Shown one piece after another: positions 56,299 through 64,000 of a stretch of DNA of 64,000 nt; position 1 is the first letter of the stretch, and every line of letters begins with the position of its first letter. Made by a program: the position numbers and the translations under genes. The notes under the pieces are model-generated. The model saw only the letters and a program-made list of their open reading frames with translations, was not told the origin of the DNA and did not search any database. Origin of the DNA: Lasiosphaeris hirsuta (Eukaryota > Ascomycota > Sordariomycetes > Sordariales > Lasiosphaeriaceae); NCBI GenBank assembly GCA_030549175.1, contig JAUKUA010000004.1, positions 5,394,001 to 5,458,000 of the forward strand, written 5' to 3'.

Positions 56299-57016
56299 TA
56301 GAGCTCGTCTCATTTACACCATAGCTGCAAGTGGAGACATTTATGGAGGCAGTCATGATAACGTATTAATTTAAAAGGTTCAAGTCTTTGGCACAGAGAG
56401 GCAGAATGGTCTATCTGTGTGGATACACACGCGGAACACGAGTCTATGTGTCGATAGCTCCCGGTGGTATATTATGTCACGCACGGTACTTGACCGAGAT
56501 GAAAACGCCCCATCTGCCAGGTTACTACGAATGAGGACCGCATCCATATCCTCGGCGCCCAGGTAAACATTTCAAGTTACATCCAGGCAATCTGACAGCT
56601 GCGGTGAGGTTGATTACATCAATTTGACGAGCCAATGAATGAGTGAGCAACCATCAGCAGTGGGCTAAGCATGTAAATTTGCCGGCAACCGAACGGCTGG
56701 CAAGGGTACTTGGCACGCATTAGCATGGGTTAAAAGAAGAAGCCAAGTCGGTGTTCTGCAGTGTTCTCGAGCTTCCGGATAATGGTCGTTATTACGGGGT
56801 GAGCCGATTGGTAGCATCGTTTCCAGCGAGATATATATAATGAGGCATATTAACGCTATCAGCAGCACACTGAAATCATGCCGGTGCAGCGGCTTTGAAG
56901 GAGGTATGAACTTGTAAGGACTTGGATCTATACTCTCGCTCATTTTTTCCCTTGGGACCTGCTTAAGTGAGGCTATTCTCATTAGAAAGAACTGTCTAGA
57001 CAGAGCCAACCCGAAG
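56299..57016. other. Intergenic region, nothing supported
   Basis: AT-richer spacer between the peptidase and DUF1996 genes, both transcribed rightwards. Short frames only. Confidence 0.5.
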
Positions 57017-58231
57017 ATGAAGTCACTCTCCCCGGTGCTGGCGCTCATCGCGCCAGTCTACGCCGGCCTTCGTTTCCCATGCTCAACGCTGACGATCCAG
57101 CGTCTTGACCCGGTGGTCGAGCCAGGCTCGATACCGGCAGCTCACGTTCACCACATTGTTGGTGGAAACGCCTTCAACGCCACCATGGAGGGCGATGTTG
57201 GTGCTCGCGCTACCTGCACGACCTGCCAAATGGCCGACGATTTCAGCAACTACTGGACGGCTCACCTGTACTTCAAGGACCCCACAAATGGCACCTACCA
57301 TCGTGTGCCGGTTATTCCCGTCCAGCCCCTGCTTGGAGGGTCGCAGGGAGCACAGGGCGGACTCACAGTCTACTACACGCAGTTTGACTTGTCTCGGGAC
57401 AACATCAAGAAGCAACCCGTCAAGTCGTTCCAGCCGGTACGTCCGGAAAGAACGGTCCGCCGTTGAGCCCCTGAAACTAACCCCCCTGAGGTTTCCGCAT
57501 GACCGTCGGCAGTCCAGCCGCCACCTCGGAGCCCCGCATAGGTCTGCGCTACCAATGCATCAACGACAACAATAGGGGCGCCGAGATGTCCGACTTCCCC
57601 CCCAAGACCTGCAACGGCGGCATCTTCACGACGCACCACTTCCCCGCGTGCTGGGATGGTAAGAACCTCGACAGCCCCGACCACCAGTCGCACATGTTCA
57701 ACACGGTCAACTCGGACGGCTTCCCCAACGCGCCCGCCTGCCCGGCGTCCCACCCGGTCCGCATGCCCCAGGTCACTTACGAGACCGTCTGGGACACGAG
57801 CAAGTTCAACGCCTTGTGGCCCGCCGGCACGCCTAATCCCTACGTCTGGAGCTTTGAGGGCACGAGTGGATATGGCACGCATGCCGACTACATGTTTGGT
57901 TGGTCTCCCGCCCCCCCCCCCCCCCCCCCAGCCCCCCTTGATGATATTCCAGGGATTAATCAGCGGTCTTTGTGACGATGATAGGCTGGAAGGGTGATTC
58001 GCTTCAGCGTGCCATGGACAAGTCCGAATGCTTCTACGACGGATGCGGGGCTCTCAATAAGCAGGCCATGTCTGTTGCTAACAAGTGCACTATCCCGGAG
58101 ACAATTCATGAGGAAACCGAAGGATGTAAGTTCCATTGCCCGGAAATTCTGAAATTATAAATTGCTAACCAACTGCTGCAGGGCTTTCTGTCCTTCCTGG
58201 TGGAGCGAAGCATGAGCATAGCAAGCAGTAG
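57017..58231 (+). CDS. DUF1996 domain secreted protein
   Basis: Exons 57017-57440, 57491-57898, 57985-58125 and 58182-58231 give 340 residues. A signal peptide (MKSLSPVLALIAPVYA) precedes the DUF1996 domain: RLDPVVEPGSIPAAHVHHIV, GGNAFN, CTTCQMADDFSNYWTAHLYF, FRMTVGSP, FPPKTCNGGIF, FPACWDGKNLDSPDHQSHMF, NAPACPASHPVRMPQ, GYGTHADYMFGW and KGDSLQRAMDKSECF. The protein ends soon after GWLSVLPGG. The family is secreted and fungus-specific, sometimes with WSC or carbohydrate-binding additions, with no settled activity. The first intron is awkward: the consensus GTACGT donor at 57437 leaves the frame off by one, so I used the GTCCGG donor four bases on. The second intron contains a C19 run (57911-57929). 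Confidence 0.85.
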
Positions 58232-58434
58232 GTGATGCATTCGTTATGTCGAAGCATGTCATGGAGCCCTCATATCATGAGTATCCTAAAGGTCATCTCG
58301 TCAAATGAAGAACTTAGAGAAGAATAGAAGTATAGAGCCGTTGCCTTTGGAATGATCTCAAATTTCCCTTTTAAAGGAAGAGCTGCTGTCGATTATGTGA
58401 ACCAGACATCGAGTACCTATGTTAGGTATGGCAC

Positions 58435-59628
58435 CTACGATACGTCTAGCCCTAGACTAGCGCACTGAGCTATGTATACTTCAAATAACTTGTTCAGCCC
58501 AAGGAGATCCAACGGATCTTTGCCACCTCCATCGCTCATGAAGCAGAGCATATTGTGAAAGTCAAAAGCGATAGCCAGCAAGTATCCGTACTCCGCCTCA
58601 ACAAACACCTGGTGTCCGGTATCCTCATCACCTGTCAACGCATTCCACCGCTCGGCGTATTCGTCGCAAAAGTGCCTCTTTTCCTCTTTCGTGTACTCCC
58701 TGCAGTTGGCAATCTTGCTCCCTTCATCAAACCACTTGAACATCTTTTGCATGAAATGCCCGCCAATATCAAACCCGCGATAGTTCCTCATCGCAAACTC
58801 AAAGTCTACCAACGCGACTTTGCTCTCACCTTCGACGGGATTGTTCCGAACCAAGACATTCAGGTATTGAACATCATGGACGCACCACCCCGTCCTGGCT
58901 CCCACGCCCTCCAGCCTTTCCACCACCCTGACCACTCCCTCCGCAAAGTCGTGCCCAACCAATTCGTCTACACCAGCACCCGCTTCCTTCCCAAGCACCT
59001 TCAGCCTCTCCATCCCACAAAACTTCTTCAGCCCCCCCACCAGCGCATCGTAAAACAACCCCACCTCCTTCCCCACTAGCTGCTCAGCTCTCAGAGCGTG
59101 AAACTCAGCCATGGCGCGCGCCGTCTCGGCCCTGATCGTCCTGTCCTCGACATCCTCAGGCTCCAAGGTCCGCGCGTCGAGAAACTCGTCGACCCTCCCC
59201 GCCGTCCCGTCCAGTGTTCGGAAGAAGCCGTGCACCTTCGCACCGTGGCCAGTTTGAGCGAACTCGGCGCAGAGGGCGACTTCTTCCTGCTTGCTTGGGA
59301 CGAGGTGTGCAAAGATGTCGATATCAGTTGGTGTAGAGGTAGTGGCGGGGTTGTGGAGCTTGATGAAGACGGCGAGGGGTTCTGTCAGCGGGCGGCCGGC
59401 TGTTGGGGGCGGTCGTTGGACGGTGTAGCATGTGTTGGTGGAAGTGGAGTGGGGGGAAATGGCTAGAGTGGAGGGGTCGACGGAGGGCCATTCACGTGGG
59501 AGGAAGGGTGTGATGATGTCGTGGATTATGGAGTTGGTGGGGGTTTGTTTGTCGGCGGGGAGGGTGACGGGGATAAGTATCGGGGTCGTCATTTTGATGA
59601 GCACTTTGATGAGCACTTTGATGAGCAC
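58435..59628 (-). CDS. Choline-kinase/aminoglycoside-phosphotransferase-like protein
   Basis: Single exon of 397 residues from ATG 59628, or 385 from ATG 59592. The fold markers are LAVFIKLHNP (nucleotide-binding Lys), the catalytic loop CVHDVQYLNVLV (Asp and Asn of the H.D....N motif, in a variant form) and LVDFEFAMRNYRGFDIGGHF (metal-binding DFE, equivalent to the DFG/DWE turn). CREYTKEEKRHFCDEYAERW and AIAFDFHNMLCF are typical of the choline/ethanolamine kinase side of the APH family. The likely activity is phosphotransfer to a small molecule (choline, ethanolamine or another amine or alcohol); the substrate is uncertain. The 5' end has a 12-bp unit (GTGCTCATCAAA) repeated in frame, so residues 1-12 (MLIKVLIKVLIK) may not be translated; the inner ATG gives MTTPILIPVTLP. 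Confidence 0.75.
   Translation of the reverse strand: MLIKVLIKVLIKMTTPILIPVTLPADKQTPTNSIIHDIITPFLPREWPSVDPSTLAISPHSTSTNTCYTVQRPPPTAGRPLTEPLAVFIKLHNPATTSTPTDIDIFAHLVPSKQEEVALCAEFAQTGHGAKVHGFFRTLDGTAGRVDEFLDARTLEPEDVEDRTIRAETARAMAEFHALRAEQLVGKEVGLFYDALVGGLKKFCGMERLKVLGKEAGAGVDELVGHDFAEGVVRVVERLEGVGARTGWCVHDVQYLNVLVRNNPVEGESKVALVDFEFAMRNYRGFDIGGHFMQKMFKWFDEGSKIANCREYTKEEKRHFCDEYAERWNALTGDEDTGHQVFVEAEYGYLLAIAFDFHNMLCFMSDGGGKDPLDLLGLNKLFEVYIAQCASLGLDVS
59592..59628 (-). repeat. 12-bp tandem repeat at the kinase-like start
   Basis: Three near-identical copies of a 12-bp unit (CTCATCAAAGTG on the coding strand), two of which sit between candidate start codons. Copy-number changes would keep the reading frame. 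Confidence 0.7.
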
Positions 59629-60016
59629 CTAGATGTCGCGATAGGCGTGAGGGATCAAAGATCCAATCGCCAATATTTTACGTTTTATGGGAGACGAATT
59701 TGGTTACTTGTATGACACAAAGCTGTGTGTCACAGCGATGCTCACGTGATGGCATTGGCCTAGTTGATCAAGAACAAATTCAGCCCCCGCTTTGTTGCGG
59801 CCAGCAATAACAATCTAGGTACTTAGGCTGTAGCTTGGAAAAAGATGCCCTAACAGCTCGGATCTTGATACTCGGACTCTTGTACTACTATGATTGATTG
59901 TGAAAATGGCGGCTATGCCCGACCGCGAACCAAATTCGCGCCACTTGTTTTCCAAGGTTCAGGTCGTCGCTGTCGCCAGGATCCGCTACCACCAACGCCA
60001 AAACCAACTTCTCGCG
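59629..60016. other. Divergent intergenic region between kinase-like and FAD-oxidase genes
   Basis: About 390 nt shared by the two divergent genes. No motif beyond AT-rich sequence near 59670-59700 was recognised. The frame of the FAD-oxidase gene stays open upstream to 59894, but a signal peptide starts at 60017. Confidence 0.45.
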
Positions 60017-62066
60017 ATGAAAGCACAAGTAGCACCTATTCTACTCTTTTCCGCCTCAATACACTGCCTTGGGTTCAACTTTGCGTACGAATCGCTACAA
60101 TTGACAAATGATCACATCTTGGATTTCACAGCCATCCAGTTTGGAAATGCATCCTCAGCACCAAAAACATACCAGGGGCCCCGTTGCAAATATCAGCCAG
60201 GGGATCCATCCTGGCCATCTACCTCAGAATGGGCCTCCCTTAATGCCTCGCTAAATGGCCACTTGCTGAAGCCGGAGCCGCCAGGCTCGGCCTGCTACCC
60301 CGGCCCCAAGTACGACGCCGACACCTGCGCGTTCCTCGTTGGTCCGGCCAGGGCAACGCGATTCTTTCTTGACGACCCCCTTACCTCGCTGGTCACTTGG
60401 GGTGAGGGGGCTACATGCTTGCCGATGCTCAACACCACTGGGCGAACGTGTGCGCAGGGAGGGTTCCCTGTTTATGTTGTGAATGCAAGCTCGGTTCGGG
60501 ATATCCAAACGGCCGTCAACTTTGCCCGGAATCGGGATATCAGATTGGTTATCAAGTGAGAGGCCGCTTCCGCGTTGGAAATTCTGCTAACGGGGGCGTA
60601 CTGTGCAGAAACACTGGTCACGACTTTATCGCTAAATCGACCGGGCGAGGGTCGTTGAGTATTTGGACACACTTCCTCAAAGGCATGGAGTTTCTCGCCA
60701 ACTACAGCACCGGCGAGTATGTGGGTGCCGCCGCAAGAGTCAGCGCGGGAATCGAGGCGTGGGAAGCCTACAACGCGATGGCGATCGCGGGCAACTTCAC
60801 CGTCGTAGTTCCCCTTGATCCTTCTGTCGGTTATGGAGGCGGCTGGACACTCGGGGGTGGCCATGGGCCACTGGCCTCTCTGTACGGTCTCGGAGCTGAT
60901 CAGGTGTTGTCGATGAACATAGTAACGGCAGAAGGGCGGTTTGTCACGGCGGACCTGAACCAAAACCGGGACCTGTTCTTTGCGCTTCGGGGAGGCGGCG
61001 GAGGTAAAGCTCAAGTTACGTTCCAAACTCGCACACTCAGAGTTGCTGACATGAGAAAATCTGCCAAGGAACCTTTGGCATCGTGACATCCATGATGGTC
61101 AAAGCCTGGCCAAAACGCACCGACATCAGCGGCGTAACATACTACTTCACCACGGGCCCCGGCCAATCGACCATGTCCGACAGCCGCGGCTACCCAGCCG
61201 TACCCCCCATCCACATCCCCGACCCCGAAGTCTTCTGGCGGGCATACCGCATCTACCTCACCTTCGCCGACGAGATCGTCAACGCCGGCGGCTTCGGCTT
61301 CGGCGACGTCACCCCACAAGGCCCCGCCGGTACCACGACCTACCTCTTCGCGAGCACCATCACCATCCCGGGGATGTCCGCCAGCTCAACCAAGAAATTC
61401 CTCGACCCTCTATTCTCGTCCTACCGCGCCGCAGGTATCAACCTGAGCACTCCCGACCCCGCCACCGTCCTCTACGCGCAGCGCGGCGCCGGCGTCACGC
61501 CCAACTCCTTCCCCGGCGCGTCCTCGGACCGCCTGCTCATCACGCGGCTCCTACCGCGGCGCCTCTGGGCCAACAACGCCTCCGAGCAGTTGGCCGCCGT
61601 CGCCGAGGTGAACCGCGCGTCGGCCGAGCTGGGGTACCGCGTCACGACGCGCGCGTACGCACCGACGGCGGCCGCCGCGGGGTACCCCGGCGACGGCGCG
61701 GTCAACCCGGCGATGCGGGACATGGTGGTGCACTGTGTCACGGTCAAGCGGGAGGCGGTGGATGTGCTGGCGCCGAGGGAGTTGCTGGTGGAGCATGCCC
61801 GGTTGAGTGCGAGGGTGGATGAGCTGAGGCGGCTGACGCCCGGGGGCGGGGCGTACTTTAACGAGGCGGATCGGTTGGAGCCGGGGTTTCAGCAGAGTTT
61901 TTGGGGGAAGCATTATGACCGGTTGTTGGCGGTCAAGAGGGCGGTGGATCCCTGGGGGCTGTTTTGGGTGCCTACGGGCGTTGGGAGTGAGGACTGGGAG
62001 GTGGTTAAGGCAGAGGGGGAGATGCCCACGCAGGACGGGCCTTTGTGTCGGATTGGGGGGGTGTAG
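60017..62066 (+). CDS. Berberine-bridge-type FAD-dependent oxidase, secreted
   Basis: Exons 60017-60555, 60609-61003 and 61069-62066 encode 643 residues in phase. Signal peptide MKAQVAPILLFSASIHCLGF. The FAD-binding PCMH domain has CAQGGFPVYVVNASSVRDIQ, FARNRDIRLVIKNTGHDFIA (NTGHD carries the His that is the usual 8-alpha-FAD attachment site) and GRGSLSIWTH, then GAAARVSAGIEAW, GGGWTLGGGHGPLASLYGLG, ADQVLSMNIVTAEG and LFFALRGGGGGTFGIVTSMM. The BBE C-terminal domain ends YFNEADRLEPGFQQSFWGKH then YDRLLAVKRAVDPWGLFWVP. The CxxGxxH-type bicovalent Cys is replaced by other residues in the GGGWTLGGGHGP segment, so only the His-linked flavin is expected. Oxidases of this class act on carbohydrates or natural products. 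It is convergent with a zinc-finger regulator gene 59 bp away; a functional link is speculative. Confidence 0.87.
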
Positions 62067-62125
62067 GTGTTGTGGGAGGGACGGTGTGTTTTTGTGGTTC
62101 TCCTGGGAGGGTTGGTTTTCAATGA

Positions 62126-63577
62126 TCACGGCTCCTCTACCTCAGACGGTGACTCGGAAGGAGTATCCAACAGGCCCGTCACAAGACTCTGAATGGCATC
62201 ATCTTGAGGTAGCTCTGCCTGGATAAAATGCAGAACTCTGTCCGCCGACCCCTTCAGATACCAGTAGCAATCCTCCGCTCTTGCGACCAGTAGCCCCCAA
62301 TGCGCAAATATCACCAGTGCGGCAGGGTTTCCACGCAATACCATCTGCTTATAAACAGCGGATACGGAATACAACCACCGCTCCATGCCCTCCCACACTG
62401 CCCACAACTCATCCAATGCATAACTGGTAGAGCAGCATTCAACGAGCACATCAAGTGCAGAAACAGTGGTGAAGAATTCCGACGCACTGTCTGGCTTGGG
62501 CAGCGCTTCGGCCATCCGAAACGGGAGAAGTCGCAGGAGTTTCAGCAGATTTGGAGACGGCGAGGTGCCGGGGACAGTTGACGTCACATCTAAAGCTCTG
62601 TTTGCTGCCGGTTCCAAGGTCTCTGCAGATGCGTCGTTGCTCCCAGCTACGAAATGCAGGGCAAAGTCTGGATTTGTGCAACCTTGAATGGCCATGATGA
62701 ACGAGGTTGGTGAGAATGGAAGCGAGTCCACTGGTGGAGCTTCAGATGCATGTGCCCATTGGTAGCATTGTTGGATGCAGGATATTTGTGCAGCCTCCTT
62801 TGCTCCATCGATATCAGTAACCTGGGGGTCGGTGTTCAAAGCGGCCCAGGTAGCAAGGAATTCTTGTCGAAAACGTGCGGACCGCCCCTCGTGGGTCTGC
62901 TTAGTTGCCTCGTTGTCTGAGAGTGCGACAAGATGACTTGCCGAGACAGCCAGGAGACCACACATGAGCCACGGCAACTCGAGTGCTTTGGCCACTACGT
63001 CGGCCTGCCAGTAGCCGGGTGACATCTCCTTTCCAACAGCGAGTGTAGCGGCTGTGACTGATGTAAAGTGGTAAAAGTATTTGAGAGTCTGCCAATCCAA
63101 GTTGAAAGTCCGGGTGCTCTCCGGGGCTGCGTCGATTATCGTCTCAGGAGCCTGCACTTGGAAATACCTGACCTTTGTCCCACGAAAGAAGGTCTGCAGA
63201 GACACGGCGGTAGCAAAGTCCTCCGGCGGCTCGCGAAAACCATGGCTCTCGCTCCAGTGGCGTCTCATCCGCTTGACGCTGGCCCAGAGACTCCCGCAGC
63301 CTGTCGACGAGCACCGGTAGCCCGACATGACTGGGAGCCCGCGGATCGGCGGGGAGACCGCGGGTGGGGGCTGCACATCATCTGGCTTGACGAGTCGGAG
63401 CTGTGCAAAAGACGAAAGCAGCCGTTGTCGTTCTCCGCGGTAGATCTTGTGCCGGAGCAGGTGGCTTCCCAACGCCGCTTTTTGGATGGCGTATTTGCAC
63501 TCGCGGCAGATCAATACGCAGTGCTGCGCGTTGTACTCGAGGAGGCTGGGACGTGCAGCCCGAGGTGCGATGGGCAT
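62126..63577 (-). CDS. OrsD-type C2H2 zinc-finger regulator with fungal transcription-factor C-terminus
   Basis: Single exon, 483 residues. The N-terminal 130 residues have two zinc-finger-like units: VLICRECKYAIQKAALGSHL then LRHKI, and YRCSSTGCGSLWASVKRMRR then HWSESHG. This is the arrangement of the OrsD-like domain (orsellinic acid cluster protein D and relatives). The remainder, from FNLDWQTLKYFYHFTSVTAA, is the helical fungal transcription-factor tail (LPWLMCGLLAVSASHLVALS; RSARFRQEFLATWAALNTD; SYALDELWAVWEGMERWLYS; NPAALVIFAHWGLLVARAED). Such proteins are taken to be regulators, some linked to secondary-metabolite clusters and many unassigned. No biosynthetic core gene is in the window, so a cluster role is not supported. 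The first ATG at 63577 gives the complete finger domain. Confidence 0.8.
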   Translation of the reverse strand: MPIAPRAARPSLLEYNAQHCVLICRECKYAIQKAALGSHLLRHKIYRGERQRLLSSFAQLRLVKPDDVQPPPAVSPPIRGLPVMSGYRCSSTGCGSLWASVKRMRRHWSESHGFREPPEDFATAVSLQTFFRGTKVRYFQVQAPETIIDAAPESTRTFNLDWQTLKYFYHFTSVTAATLAVGKEMSPGYWQADVVAKALELPWLMCGLLAVSASHLVALSDNEATKQTHEGRSARFRQEFLATWAALNTDPQVTDIDGAKEAAQISCIQQCYQWAHASEAPPVDSLPFSPTSFIMAIQGCTNPDFALHFVAGSNDASAETLEPAANRALDVTSTVPGTSPSPNLLKLLRLLPFRMAEALPKPDSASEFFTTVSALDVLVECCSTSYALDELWAVWEGMERWLYSVSAVYKQMVLRGNPAALVIFAHWGLLVARAEDCYWYLKGSADRVLHFIQAELPQDDAIQSLVTGLLDTPSESPSEVEEP

Positions 63578-64000
63578 GTTGAGCGTGATGATCGGTTTTT
63601 GATCAGATCAACAAGCAGAAAAAGCTGCGTGGATCTGGGGTAATGTGGAAAAGACGAGAGAGGGGCCTGGAATGGGTTAGCTAGCTGTCTGATGAGCCTG
63701 GGCCACCTGTGGGCGACTGCCATTGGAACAATCTGGTGTCGGGGTTCGGTTATAGCACCCCTGAATTCCCCGAACCTTGCCCCTGCTGAGGAGAAACATT
63801 TGAACTTTGTTCGGGCCTAGCACATACCTTTACGCTGCATGGCCACGCACCCAACTTTGTTGCACTTCATTAAGCTCACTCACACGTAAATCCCTCCATA
63901 ACCCTCAAGTCACGCGGTATTATCAATTTGTCTCCAACTCGCGTGCTTAACTCTCTCTAACCCTAACCCTCAGCATAGACATGTCGCCATCATAGCTTGA
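63578..64000. other. Intergenic region at window end
   Basis: Upstream region of the OrsD-type gene. Two tandem CCCTAA-like units occur at about 63956-63971 but are too few to be called telomeric. No gene is supported. Confidence 0.45.

Noticed and set aside
61551..62129. Minus-strand frame of 192 codons
   Set aside because: Shadow of the GC-rich 3' exon of the FAD oxidase.
63956..63971. Telomere-like CCCTAA units
   Set aside because: Only about two units, expected by chance; no longer array is present.
1..64000. CRISPR arrays, rRNA, tRNA genes or bacterial operon signals
   Set aside because: None seen by eye; the window has eukaryotic gene structure. A tRNA scan would be needed to exclude tRNAs firmly.

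Overview
The window is nuclear DNA of a filamentous ascomycete, most likely a Sordariomycete (Sordariales-like; this is an inference from family content). The evidence is short GT-AG introns of about 50-90 nt with CTAAC/CTGAC branch points, secreted plant-cell-wall enzymes (an AA9 monooxygenase and a GH45 endoglucanase), fungus-specific families (HET, DUF3433, DUF4238, DUF1996, OrsD-type zinc finger) and an AT-rich block with C-to-T type decay that looks like RIP.

Layout. 1-6.4 kb: 3' end of a fungal transcription factor, a C2H2 protein, a decayed gene, an AA9 enzyme and a coiled-coil protein. 7.2-11.1 kb: a small two-repeat glycine-rich protein (minus) and a SesB-type alpha/beta hydrolase (plus) whose C-terminal tail carries the same repeat; I consider this pair the most interesting object in the window. 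11.7-14.7 kb: three copies of one small secreted cysteine-rich family, one intact, one frameshifted and one with two stops. 14.9-20.5 kb: one 11-exon gene encoding a SesB-like domain, ankyrin-type repeats and a CorA-like membrane C-terminus. 21.4-22.2 kb: GH45. 24.1-25.9 kb: a broken HET-domain gene. 27.0-31.2 kb: a DUF3433 membrane protein with a long GGA microsatellite. 32.0-35.8 kb: an arylesterase-like gene cut short at the edge of a RIP-decayed transposon block with LTR-like sequences. 35.9-39.1 kb: a large multi-pass membrane protein. 40.8-43.3 kb: a DUF4238 gene. 45.0-50.8 kb: a graveyard with two CmcJ/AsaB-like oxidoreductase copies, a TPR-containing NLR remnant and a nuclease-like gene with one nonsense codon. 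53-63.6 kb: ordinary metabolism and secretion genes (hotdog thioesterase, dipeptidyl peptidase IV, DUF1996, APH/choline-kinase-like, berberine-bridge-type FAD oxidase, OrsD-type zinc finger protein).

Taken together, the centre of the window is an accessory, self/non-self-recognition-flavoured region (SesB domains, HET, NLR/TPR remnant, repeats shared between neighbours), flanked by secreted hydrolases. Several lesions (dipeptidyl peptidase, secreted paralog, HET) are single-base indels and could be sequencing errors; the stop codons in the oxidoreductase, nuclease-like and secreted-protein copies fit C-to-T changes instead. All exon models were made by eye from splice signals and reading-frame continuity.
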